A stretch of DNA of 64,000 bases from QWQI01 sp964608915 (GTDB taxonomy: Bacteria > Planctomycetota > Planctomycetia > Isosphaerales > Isosphaeraceae): the NCBI GenBank assembly GCA_964608915.1, contig CAZSQA010000021.1, positions 44,221 through 108,220 of the forward strand, written 5' to 3'. The notes under the pieces were generated by a model, which did not search any database, was not told the DNA's origin, and worked only from the letters and a program-made list of their open reading frames with translations. Below are positions 36,038-44,254 of this stretch, one piece after another. How positions within the stretch are numbered: position 1 is the first letter of the stretch; every line of letters begins with the position of its first letter. Both the position numbers and the translations under genes were made by a program.

Positions 36038-37423
36038 ATGGGGATGTCTCAATTGACCGAAGCGCAATGCCTGATCGAACAGGGGGCGATGTTTCCTTAC
36101 CGCCAGGGGTTTCGGAACGACGCGACCGGCGGCACGATCCTCGTCGGATTCAAGACAGGCGCGTGCTCGATCTATTACGACGATGCCCCGATTTATCACT
36201 TCGATCTCGACGGCCGCTGGCAAAGAGCGTTCATCGGTGCTGACCTGAACGCCCCGGACACGCCGAAAAACCTGGCCGGTGTCCCCGGCACGCATTATCT
36301 CAAGGCGCTTGACACTTCGACGACGGCTCTGGTTCGCCTGCGTGAAGGCAACGAGATCAAAATTCGCCGCCGCACGCTGGGTTTCGCCGAATCCGTCCAG
36401 CTGGACGACCGGATCCGGCATGTGGCCATGTCCCTCTACGAAGGCATTACCTCAGGCCGGCTTCAGCCGATCGACCCGCCCCGCGAAGGCCGGACGGCCG
36501 GTTCGCCGATGGAGACCGACGAGCTCCTGGACTTTTTCGACCGCGTCGCATCGTGGGAACCCTCCGCCTGGACTCGCCAGAAGGAAAATCACATGGCGAC
36601 TTACGGGCCACAGCCGATGAGCCCGCCGATTTGCCCGGGACCGGTCGTTCTGCAGGCCACACTGGGTGATTCCGGCGAGAAAGGCATCGGCTTCGGCGGC
36701 AGTCGTTCGACGCCTCTTTATGTCCGGAACGCGGAAGAGTTCGAAAGGCACATCGGGCGGGTCGTCTCACTCTGGGGCCGCCGCCTCGCCCAGGCCCGCG
36801 GCATTCATCTGGCCGGTTCGGACATGATCAGCCGGCCCATGCCGGAAGTGATCGACGCCCTGGAAACGACGTCACGCATGATGAGTGACGTGACGCACGA
36901 TGTCGTACGTCATGTGATCGACCCGCCTCGATCGATGAGAAAAGCAGACATCCATATGATGACGCATCACCTGGAAGCGGAACCGCCGACGCCGGAAATG
37001 TTCCGCGAATATCGGCGGAGAGGTCTCGTGCATCTGACGATCGGCGTCGAATCCTGGCGTGAGGAAGTGCTCCAGGCATACGGTCGTCAGTGGCGAATCG
37101 GCCAGCTCCAGCGCTGGCTCGACAACGCCGCCGAAGCGGAGCTGCCCGTTTCCGCCGTCTGGCTCGTCGGGTCCGGCGGCTCGGCCTGGCCGGAAGGAAT
37201 CGAAGAGACCGCGAAGCGGCTCGGCGAGATCGGCTGGCGGCCCGGCACGGTCATTTACCTCCTCGACGCCGCGGAAACGGCCGAAGGCGCGATCCGGGGC
37301 CAATTAGGAATTCGCGACGGGAATGCGGCCGATGTGCGAAAGCTGCAACAGCTTACGTTCGAGCCGGCGAAATCGCGAGGGGTGAAAGTTATCCCTTATA
37401 CGATCGACAAGGAATGGCAGTGA
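36038..37423 (+). CDS. Radical-SAM-like protein lacking the cluster-binding cysteines
   Basis: A 461-residue protein with two parts. Residues 1-160 form an unrecognised domain. Residues about 200-430 follow the order of a radical SAM barrel: a start strand VVLQATLG, a YVRNAEEFERHI helix, ARGIHLAGSDMI, then PPTPEMFREYRRRGLVHLTIGVES and a later LGEIGWRPG. In true enzymes LxxGCSxxKCxFC supplies three cysteines; here the equivalent 206-222 reads QATLGDSGEKGIGFGGS with none. The only cysteines (11, 43, 199) are scattered. It may be a pseudoenzyme that kept substrate or SAM binding. The assignment rests on pattern reading only. Confidence 0.6.
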   Translation: MGMSQLTEAQCLIEQGAMFPYRQGFRNDATGGTILVGFKTGACSIYYDDAPIYHFDLDGRWQRAFIGADLNAPDTPKNLAGVPGTHYLKALDTSTTALVRLREGNEIKIRRRTLGFAESVQLDDRIRHVAMSLYEGITSGRLQPIDPPREGRTAGSPMETDELLDFFDRVASWEPSAWTRQKENHMATYGPQPMSPPICPGPVVLQATLGDSGEKGIGFGGSRSTPLYVRNAEEFERHIGRVVSLWGRRLAQARGIHLAGSDMISRPMPEVIDALETTSRMMSDVTHDVVRHVIDPPRSMRKADIHMMTHHLEAEPPTPEMFREYRRRGLVHLTIGVESWREEVLQAYGRQWRIGQLQRWLDNAAEAELPVSAVWLVGSGGSAWPEGIEETAKRLGEIGWRPGTVIYLLDAAETAEGAIRGQLGIRDGNAADVRKLQQLTFEPAKSRGVKVIPYTIDKEWQ

Positions 37424-37867
37424 TCGCTCCGGTCAAAGATCGACGAATTGCCGACATGAGACTCGCGCCCTGAGTGGCACGGGGATTGCATTCGAGGTTC
37501 AGCGGATCGTCTGCATGGATTTTGTGCAGCACGGGTACGTCCCGATCGACAGGCTCATTCGAGCCCGGTCGTGACACGTACCTGACGACGGCCCGAAATC
37601 GAGCCGGATGGGAATTCACTTCGGACCATGGGAGAGGTGGTTCCGGAGCGTTCGCATCCGGTTCGATTTTTTTTCTGTCCTGCCGAAAAATCACGTTATG
37701 CGGCCTTTGTCAAGTCCAACGAAAAAAATGTCGAACTTAATGAAGATGAAAGTTGTGAAATCTTCGCAGGCCGCGCGGATTTCTTGACTCGGATCGGGTT
37801 CTCTCCACCCGTGAACATCTGTTGACTGACAATCACCCACTACGTAGGAAGCGAAAGGGGATTGCCC
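37424..37867. other. Intergenic region, no supported gene
   Basis: These 444 bases hold only short frames with no protein-like features. The part from about 37660 to 37800 is notably AT-rich, with runs of T and A, and probably contains the promoter of the following barrel protein. No clear -10/-35 pair at a sensible distance was found. Confidence 0.5.
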
Positions 37868-39508
37868 GTGAGTTCACATAGAACGCTCATTGGATTTTCG
37901 GTACTGGGACGGAGAGAGTCTGTCAAACGATACGCGAGATTGCTCGCGATCGCGGCGGCATCCCTCGGATCGCAATCGTATGTCGAGGCTCAGGAAGGCG
38001 AACGTGACGGCTTGATCTCCCGGTTCGCTTCGCGATTCCAGCGAGACGCGACCGGCAAGAACATGATCCGGAACTCCGGCCTGGATGCCAGCCTGGGCAA
38101 GTCGATCGCACCCGCCCAGAGCGATCCGTCCGTCAGCAAAGTGCTGTTCCAGGACGAAGTCATACCGTCCACCCCGTCGGCATCGATTCCGGCCATAGAA
38201 TCGCCCGGTCCGGGAGGGCTCGAACTCGGTCTGCCCGCGGCGGAACGTGAGTTCGGCGGCGGCGGCCCGACGAATGCCGAGGCTGCCGCTGAAGCTGCTG
38301 CCGAGGAAGAGGAAGAACCGACCTTCCTGAACCGGATCTTCGGGCTGGAAGACAGCCCCGTCAAACTCTACGGCTGGATCCAGAACAGTTTCACCGGTAA
38401 CCCGGGTCAGCCTAAGGACGGCTTCAACTTCGGCGTGAACCCGAACTATCTGGCCAACCAGTGGATGGGTAATCAGTATTACCTCGTCCTGGAAAACGCG
38501 CTGGAGCAGGAAGACGAAATCAATTTCGGCTTTCGCATCGACAGCCTCTTCGGCCATGACGCCAACTGGAACCACGGCGTCGGTATCCTCGACAACGCCT
38601 TTCCTTTCCCGTACTTCGCGGGCTGGGATCCGGCCCAATTCTACGGCGAAGTGCACTTGCCGATGCTGACCGAAGGTGGCGTGGACGTCAAGTTCGGCCG
38701 CTGGTACACGCTGCACGGGTATGAAGTCGTACCCGCGACCGGTCGGCCGCTGCTGTCCGTTCCGTACATGTTCGCATACGGCCAGCCGTTCACGCATACC
38801 GGCCTGATGACGACCTGGCACGTCAACGACCAGCTCAATATCTACAACGGCACGACTCCGGGCTGGGACCGTTTCTTCACGAACAAATACAAGTGGGGAT
38901 ACATGGGCGGCTTCGCCTGGACCAGCGAAGACGAGAAGTTCAATCTCACGATGATCTACTCGCTCTCCAACGGCCAATTCCCCGGATTCTTCCCGGAAGG
39001 AACCCGGACCTGGCCATACGGCGAAGCATGGCCACCCTGGCGTGAACGCCAGAACAATATCTTCTATTCCGGCAGCTACCGGAACTTCCTGACCACGGTC
39101 ATGAGCTACAAGTGGTCCGACAAGCTCACCCAGGTTATGGAAACCGACCAGGGCTTCGAAAACAACGTGGCCGGTATCGGTCCTTTCGGACAGTCGCAGT
39201 TCGTCCCGGATAACTATCCGGCCAAGAACGTCACCTGGTACAGCTTCGGCAACTGGTTCCTCTACAACTTCAGCGACAAGCTGACTGGCGTCTGGCGTTC
39301 GGAAGTGTTCTGGGATCCGACTGGTGCCCGTACAGGTCTCCAGAACAATTACTACGAACAGACCCTCGGCCTGGTCTACAAGCCGAAGGAATGGCTCTGG
39401 ATCCGTCCTGAAGTCCGCTACGACTGGTCCCAGTTCAAGCCGGCTTACATCGACCAGAGCCAGAACAAACAGTTCACGTTCGGTTTCGACGTGATCGTGA
39501 CCTTCTGA
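37868..39508 (+). CDS. Outer-membrane beta-barrel porin-like protein (BBP2 family)
   Basis: A 546-residue protein starting with GTG at 37868, seven bases after AAAGGGG. A signal peptide ends near VEAQEG (about 40). Residues about 45-155 are a Pro/Ala/Glu-rich linker with an acidic EEEEE stretch. The barrel (about 160-546) starts VKLYGWIQNSF and shows alternating aromatic strands such as LYGWI, YYLVLENAL and FGFRIDSLFG. It ends in the terminal Phe (VIVTF) typical of outer-membrane proteins. The arrangement matches the putative beta-barrel porin-2 (OmpL-like) family in Planctomycetes. The transported solute is unknown. Confidence 0.88.
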   Translation: MSSHRTLIGFSVLGRRESVKRYARLLAIAAASLGSQSYVEAQEGERDGLISRFASRFQRDATGKNMIRNSGLDASLGKSIAPAQSDPSVSKVLFQDEVIPSTPSASIPAIESPGPGGLELGLPAAEREFGGGGPTNAEAAAEAAAEEEEEPTFLNRIFGLEDSPVKLYGWIQNSFTGNPGQPKDGFNFGVNPNYLANQWMGNQYYLVLENALEQEDEINFGFRIDSLFGHDANWNHGVGILDNAFPFPYFAGWDPAQFYGEVHLPMLTEGGVDVKFGRWYTLHGYEVVPATGRPLLSVPYMFAYGQPFTHTGLMTTWHVNDQLNIYNGTTPGWDRFFTNKYKWGYMGGFAWTSEDEKFNLTMIYSLSNGQFPGFFPEGTRTWPYGEAWPPWRERQNNIFYSGSYRNFLTTVMSYKWSDKLTQVMETDQGFENNVAGIGPFGQSQFVPDNYPAKNVTWYSFGNWFLYNFSDKLTGVWRSEVFWDPTGARTGLQNNYYEQTLGLVYKPKEWLWIRPEVRYDWSQFKPAYIDQSQNKQFTFGFDVIVTF

Positions 39509-39538
39509 GCCTGCGTTCTGAAAGCTTGCCGAACCATG

Positions 39539-39587
39539 CCGATCGCCGGATTCGTACCGAAAGGACGAATCGCGGCGATCGGTTTTT
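39539..39587 (+). terminator. Strong Rho-independent terminator after the porin gene
   Basis: CCGATCGCCGGATTCGT (39539-39555) pairs with ACGAATCGCGGCGATCGG, apart from one unpaired base, and is followed by TTTTT. It starts 30 bases after the porin stop. Confidence 0.85.
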
Positions 39588-39664
39588 CCGCTTGATCCTC
39601 GTGAGTCGAATCCGCATCGATAACCGCGGCGTTGCGGCTCGAGGCGATATGCAAGCATCGTAAC

Positions 39665-40321
39665 ATGAACGAAATCGAAGAATATGTCATCGGCGTCGAC
39701 CTTTCCGGTCCGGCGAATTTCGAAGACACGGTACTCGTCGCATTCGAGATCGTTCATCACCAGCTTCGGATGGTTCGGACGATCGATGCGGCTTCGGACA
39801 TGCACATTCGACGATTCGTGCGGGAACTCCCGGCCGGTTGCCGCGTGACGATCGGCCTGGATGCCCCCCTATCCTATAATCCCGGCGGGGGCGATCGGCC
39901 GGGGGATTCGCAATTGCGCAAGGCGGCCGTCGCGGCTGGCCTCCCGCCCGGTTCGATCATGCCGCCCACGCTCCATCGCATGATCTACCTGACGGTTCGA
40001 GGCATCGCACTGGCACGTGGGCTGATTCTTGCCAGCGGCGCCTCGCCAACGATTCTCGAAGTGCATCCTGGTGCCGCGATGGCCCTTGGCGGTGCCCCGA
40101 TCGAAGACGTACGCCAATTCGCACGCCAGGCGGAGTCCAGGTCAAATCTGCTCGCCTGGCTTGAAGATCAGGGCCTTTATGGCATCGCGCGTCAATCGCC
40201 ATCCTCTCATTACGTCGCGGCATGCGCAGCCGCCCTGGCCGCCTGGAAACAAGCCAGGGGGCAAAGTGCATGGGTGCATGTGGCCGAACCGCCGGAACAT
40301 CCTTTTGACTATTGCGTCTGA
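39665..40321 (+). CDS. DUF429 family protein (predicted RNase-H-fold nuclease)
   Basis: A 218-residue protein from the ATG at 39665. The N-terminal strand EYVIGVDLSG, the central IGLDAPLSYN and a later EVHPGAAMALGG match the DUF429 layout, in which acidic residues on RNase-H-like strands are thought to bind metal. The C-terminal SHYVAACAAALAAWKQ segment is also typical. The family is predicted to be a nuclease, but no activity is established. It is a single gene after a strong terminator. Confidence 0.75.
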   Translation: MNEIEEYVIGVDLSGPANFEDTVLVAFEIVHHQLRMVRTIDAASDMHIRRFVRELPAGCRVTIGLDAPLSYNPGGGDRPGDSQLRKAAVAAGLPPGSIMPPTLHRMIYLTVRGIALARGLILASGASPTILEVHPGAAMALGGAPIEDVRQFARQAESRSNLLAWLEDQGLYGIARQSPSSHYVAACAAALAAWKQARGQSAWVHVAEPPEHPFDYCV

Positions 40322-40603
40322 GTGGCGAAATGAAAATGTGTCGTGTCGCTCCGAGGCGTCGGTTCCGAGATTCATCGTTACGAATTCGATGACATGCCGT
40401 ATGTCGTGGAGATCGACCGACACAGCGGGTGCGAACGACCTGTGGCGAAATTCCGGGCAGGTCGAGGTCAGGTCTCTGCCGGACCGGCGGGATCAGACTT
40501 GTCGACCGATTCCGTGAAAGTCCGTTCGGCCTCGATGATTCGCGGAAATTCGACGCATCCCCGAAGCTTTCGTGCGGTGTCAAAGTGATCGGTTTTCGTC
40601 GCT

Positions 40604-41132
40604 ATGAGCCTGGTTGGCTACATCGCACGCCCGGATGGTAATCTCGATTGGCTCGACGAAGCCGACACCCTCCTCCCGCCGAAGCGAGGTTGCGGTTTCG
40701 CAGCGTTCCTGTCGACGGTCGATGCGATCGTCATTGGCCGTTCCACGTTCGAAAAAGTCCTCACCTTCGGCCATTGGCCCTATGGCAAAAGGCCGGCAAA
40801 CGTTCTGACGAAAAACCCCTTCGATTCGACCACCGCATTGCCAGAGACCGTAAGGTTCGCCGATTTGCGTCCGGCGAGATCTGCGATCGGATCACCGTCG
40901 AGGGGCTTCGGCACGGTTACGTCGACGGCGGCCGTAAAGATCGGGTCGTTTTTCGCGACCGGAGACATCGACCCGGCTGACCGTCACCCTGATCTCGATC
41001 CTTCTGGGCTGCGGGCGGCCTCAGTTCGGCCCATTGCCGGCTGACGTGCGGCTTTCCACCGAAACCAGCGGTATTTTCGAATTCGGGTACGTTCAGCTCA
41101 CTTACCGCGTCGTGAAAAACGGGGGGATCTGA
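40604..41132 (+). pseudogene. RibD/DHFR-family reductase, broken by three frameshifts
   Basis: The first frame gives MSLVGYIARPDGNLDWL and DAIVIGRSTFEKVLTFGHWPY, clear dihydrofolate-reductase/RibD C-terminal family motifs. Around 40870 similarity moves to a second frame (GEICDRITVEGLRHGYVDGG). It then returns to the first frame (KIGSFFATGDID), and from 40974 moves to a third frame (RLTVTLISILLGCGRPQFG) ending at the TGA at 41132 with YVQLTYRVVKNGGI. Together these make one complete family member of about 175 residues. Three shifts in 110 bases point to decay of an unused gene; a local sequencing problem is less likely. Confidence 0.85.
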
Positions 41133-41255
41133 CTTCCGAGTCGTAATTTTGCCTTGGGATGATCCGGCCGATCTTTACGAAGCGACGAATCGACTTACAT
41201 CGGTAGAATGGGTCCACGTCAAAAGCAGCGGCATGCGTCGTCAGGAACTCACTTC

Positions 41256-41663
41256 ATGGTCGGCTTCATCAAGCTCTATCTCGCGACATTCGGGGCTTTT
41301 CTGGCGATCGATGCCGTCTGGCTCGGCGTCGTCGCCCGCAAGTTCTACGCCCGTCATCTGGGCTTTCTGCTCGCGCCGAAGCCGAACTGGCTGGCCGCTT
41401 TCGCGTTTTATATGATCTTCATCCTGGGCGTCGTCGTTTTCGTCGTTCAGCCCGGGTTGAAGGCCGATTCGCTCAAGTTCACGCTCGGCCGAGCGGCTCT
41501 CTTCGGTCTCGTGACCTACGCCACTTATGACCTGACGAATCATGCCACCGTCAAAGACTGGCCGCCGATCGTGACCGTGGTCGACCTCGCCTGGGGCATG
41601 ACGCTCACGACTGCCGTGAGTTACGTCGCCTTCCAGGCTGGCAAATGGATGGGAATCTCCTGA
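41256..41663 (+). CDS. DUF2177 family membrane protein
   Basis: A 135-residue protein from the ATG at 41256, with AGGA upstream. Four membrane helices are expected. Conserved family elements are DAVWLGVVARKFYARHLGFLL, the FYMIFILGVVVFVVQPGL stretch and TYATYDLTNHATVKDWP. The function is unknown. It lies just after the broken reductase gene and is convergent with the ceramidase-like gene. Confidence 0.85.
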   Translation: MVGFIKLYLATFGAFLAIDAVWLGVVARKFYARHLGFLLAPKPNWLAAFAFYMIFILGVVVFVVQPGLKADSLKFTLGRAALFGLVTYATYDLTNHATVKDWPPIVTVVDLAWGMTLTTAVSYVAFQAGKWMGIS

Positions 41664-41684
41664 TCCGGTCAGGCCGCCTCGTGC

Positions 41685-43031
41685 TCAACGTTCCTTTTCC
41701 ACTCGCATCTTCACTTCGGCCGGGTGCTTGTTGAACGTTTCGAAAACGTCGCCGACGACCCGGTCCGCCATTCGGTTCAGGCCTCGCAGCAAAATCTCTT
41801 CGGCTTCGGGAGTCAGTGGCGATTGCGTCGGCTCGTAACCGCCGACGGAGTGTGCCGCGGCCGTCGCGACATAACCGAGCTTGCCGTTCGAATATCCCAG
41901 AACGATCGGCACGGCTCTGTCGGCGATGGCCTCTTCCAGCTTCAGGCCATATTCGACCATCGGTTCGCCCGGCATCGCCAGCAGCAGATACGGCCCGATC
42001 TTCATCGCCATCAACTCGACTTCGATCTTGCTGCCGTCTTTGGCCGGCAGAGCGATCTTTTCGGAAGCCACTTTCAGCTTGTAATGGGTTTGCCGCTTCG
42101 AACGCTCTTCACGAATCATCGATTTCGCCAGTGCTTTCAGTACCGCGCCGCCCAGGTCGCGACCGGCCCACTGAATGTCGGCTTCGTCGGCACAGCGGTA
42201 GGGGTCGCCGGGCAAATTCGGACGGATGTCGCCAGCACAGCCTTGCAGGAACATGACTTTCGTGCCGTTGTCATAGGCCTTTTCGATGAATGTCTGTGCC
42301 TCGCCAGGGAAGTCGGCGCTTTTCATCGGAAAGCCGTTCGGGTGCGGCTCCGTGGCATTATCGCCCCAGGTGAAGAAGCAGGGGTGGCAGATCGCGTGCA
42401 TCAGCACCGCCACGGGCGTGAGCGATTCACCGTCGTCGAACCGGAGCACTTTCACTCGCGTGTCGTTCACGCCTTCCGGATTGAGTCTCACGACGGCCCG
42501 GCCGTTGATCACCTTTCGCCGGTTGATGCTGAAGCCGATGTGATCGACCCCATACCCTACCGTCACCGGCTTCATGTTCGCGGCGGCCTCCGTGGCGGCT
42601 TTCGTGACTTTGGCGATCACCTCATCAGCCCATTCCGGATTCTTGTCGAAGTCGGACCCCGAATGATTGTGCGACACATTCACCAGAATGTTCTCAGGCG
42701 GCACACCAGCCTTTTCGGAGATGGCCGCGCGAGAGCGTTTTACGAGCGAGTCGAAGGCGTCGACGAGGTCGAACGTCGCGATCGCGGCCCGCGTTTTTCC
42801 GTCGTCCAGAATCAACACGCCAGCCCGCAGCGGGTCACGCGCGCCCTTGGTCGGCCGGGGGTGGCCCACGGTCGGCGCTGAGTCAGGCGGCGTGATCACG
42901 ACCTTCGCCACACCGACTTTCAGGTTCGAAAGCGGCTTCGTTTCGTCGGCTTGGGCACGAATGACCGGAGAAACGATCGCCGCCGAAATGACCGACATCG
43001 AGACGACGTAAAGGAGCCGGGCGATTCGCAT
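41685..43031 (-). CDS. Secreted neutral-ceramidase-like alkaline hydrolase
   Basis: A 448-residue protein from the ATG at 43031, chosen for its signal peptide (MRIARLLYVVSMSVISAA...). The N-terminus contains VGVAKVVITPP and GHPRPTKGARDPLRAGVLIL, as in the neutral/non-lysosomal ceramidase N-terminal domain. The probable zinc site is VNVSHNHSGSD with a second His in LMHAICHPC. FLQGCAGDIRPN and PGEPMVEYG are also family-like. Many planctomycete members lack the C-terminal immunoglobulin-like domain, as here. Whether it acts on ceramide is not known. Confidence 0.82.
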   Translation of the reverse strand: MRIARLLYVVSMSVISAAIVSPVIRAQADETKPLSNLKVGVAKVVITPPDSAPTVGHPRPTKGARDPLRAGVLILDDGKTRAAIATFDLVDAFDSLVKRSRAAISEKAGVPPENILVNVSHNHSGSDFDKNPEWADEVIAKVTKAATEAAANMKPVTVGYGVDHIGFSINRRKVINGRAVVRLNPEGVNDTRVKVLRFDDGESLTPVAVLMHAICHPCFFTWGDNATEPHPNGFPMKSADFPGEAQTFIEKAYDNGTKVMFLQGCAGDIRPNLPGDPYRCADEADIQWAGRDLGGAVLKALAKSMIREERSKRQTHYKLKVASEKIALPAKDGSKIEVELMAMKIGPYLLLAMPGEPMVEYGLKLEEAIADRAVPIVLGYSNGKLGYVATAAAHSVGGYEPTQSPLTPEAEEILLRGLNRMADRVVGDVFETFNKHPAEVKMRVEKER

Positions 43032-43231
43032 AGGGCTGGATCCGGTGTCAGGTTGGCCGAAAGGTCGGATCATCCATCCGACCAGGGCAGGAACGGTATT
43101 TGACGAAATTAAAGGCTGCGACCGCCGGAATCAACAGAAAACCGCGGCCGGCTTACGAATCGGCCGAAATGCTGCGTGAGAAGGCCGGAATCCTGCCCGA
43201 TTCGATCTCCGAACGATTTCCGTTCGGTGGT

Positions 43232-43316
43232 GAATGGCACTGACATAATCGATAACTCTTTGTCTTGGCTTGACATCGACTTCGAACCGGGGACGGGAAA
43301 GTGCGAGCCAACCGCT
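43232..43316 (+). repeat. Left copy of a diverged direct repeat
   Basis: The first 67 bases, starting GAATGGCACTGAC, align without gaps to 44058-44124 with about 52 identities (78%). The remaining bases align more weakly. The two copies lie 826 bases apart in the same orientation and enclose a low-GC gene. The 12-mer CCGTTCGGTGGT just upstream also recurs near 44240. Confidence 0.7.
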
Positions 43317-43447
43317 CCCGACCCTTTTACTTCCCCTGTCTACTTATTGTGGGGAAGACCATTGACCCATCTCAGCAACGATGGATAAGGTGAATTAAGG
43401 ACGAAGAAGTTATCTGAATCTTCGGATTCTGGTATGGAGGTTTTGCG

Positions 43448-43939
43448 ATGATCAGTCGAATGAGCAACATTTCGGCAATCGTTCTGTCGATCGGCCTCTG
43501 GCCATCGTTCCTGGCTGTCGCAGCGTTTCAGGGCGAGCGAAAGTCCGAGAGTCGGCAGGTTTCCATGCTTTGCGGGACATGGGAATGTGAAAAGGTCGAA
43601 ATTGACGGTGCGAAAAGCGAATTGGGAACCAGCCTTCGGCGTATTTCCTTTGACGACAAGCACAAAGTTGTCATCAGCGATAAAGAAAAGGCCAGTGATG
43701 GCGGGAAGCTCATCGAAGGCAAACCCATGTCTTATTCGCTGAATCCGACGAAAGAACCTGCTGAGCTTAACTTTTTCGGCGATGGGGCTCTGATTCAAAC
43801 GATCTATTCGATCGAGGACGACAAGTTGAAGATCGCATTCTACGGTCGAGCCGAAGTCGATCGCCCGAAGAGTTTCGAATTCGCCAAAGATGGCGAAAAG
43901 GACTTGCATCTGATCGTGTGGAGTTTCAAGAAAAAGTGA
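43448..43939 (+). CDS. Secreted TIGR03067-type protein with low G+C
   Basis: A 163-residue protein with a perfect GGAGG upstream and a signal peptide (about 1-27). The pattern LCGTWECEKVEIDG near the start, IYSIEDDKLKIAFYG in the second half, RPKSFEF and a basic end WSFKKK match the roughly 100-residue planctomycete/verrucomicrobial TIGR03067 domain. Base composition is close to 48% G+C, well below its neighbours. Together with the flanking direct repeats this suggests arrival by transfer or transposition. The function of the family is unknown. Confidence 0.75.
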   Translation: MISRMSNISAIVLSIGLWPSFLAVAAFQGERKSESRQVSMLCGTWECEKVEIDGAKSELGTSLRRISFDDKHKVVISDKEKASDGGKLIEGKPMSYSLNPTKEPAELNFFGDGALIQTIYSIEDDKLKIAFYGRAEVDRPKSFEFAKDGEKDLHLIVWSFKKK

Positions 43940-44057
43940 CCTCGTCAGCCAGGGCGAAGACCCTGACTTCGGAACATCACGCAAAACTTAGTCGCTTATT
44001 GTCGACCACATCGCTCTTTTTCCGCGACTCGACGGAGGAAAAAAGGGGCTCATGAGC

Positions 44058-44142
44058 GAATGTCACTGACTTAAGCGATAACTCACTGCCCTGGCTTGAT
44101 ACAGGGTTCGAAACGGAGGCGGGACAGGTCAGGCCATTCGCT
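44058..44142 (+). repeat. Right copy of a diverged direct repeat
   Basis: This segment begins GAATGTCACTGACTTAAGC and aligns to 43232-43316. It lies about 120 bases after the TIGR03067 gene and contains no open frame of its own. It could be a remnant of mobile-element flanking DNA or a dispersed intergenic repeat; which one cannot be decided from two copies. Confidence 0.7.
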
Positions 44143-44254
44143 TCATTCTTCGCCGGGAACCACACCAACACGTGAAATCACGCCGGCGGGAAAGTCGCGT
44201 AACCGACTGCCAGGCAACGCTTAATGCTTAGTTCGGTGCCATTCCGTTCGGTGG

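Noticed and set aside
37474..37740. A possible 88-residue gene between the radical-SAM-like and porin genes
   Set aside because: No ribosome-binding site, unlikely composition, and an equally long frame on the other strand; kept as intergenic.
37822..37850. TTGACT-17-TAGGAA as a promoter for the porin gene
   Set aside because: The predicted start point would fall in the ribosome-binding site just before the GTG, leaving no usable leader.
37874..39805. A 643-codon open frame opposite the porin-like gene
   Set aside because: Antisense shadow of a protein with signal peptide, barrel strands and terminal Phe on the plus strand.
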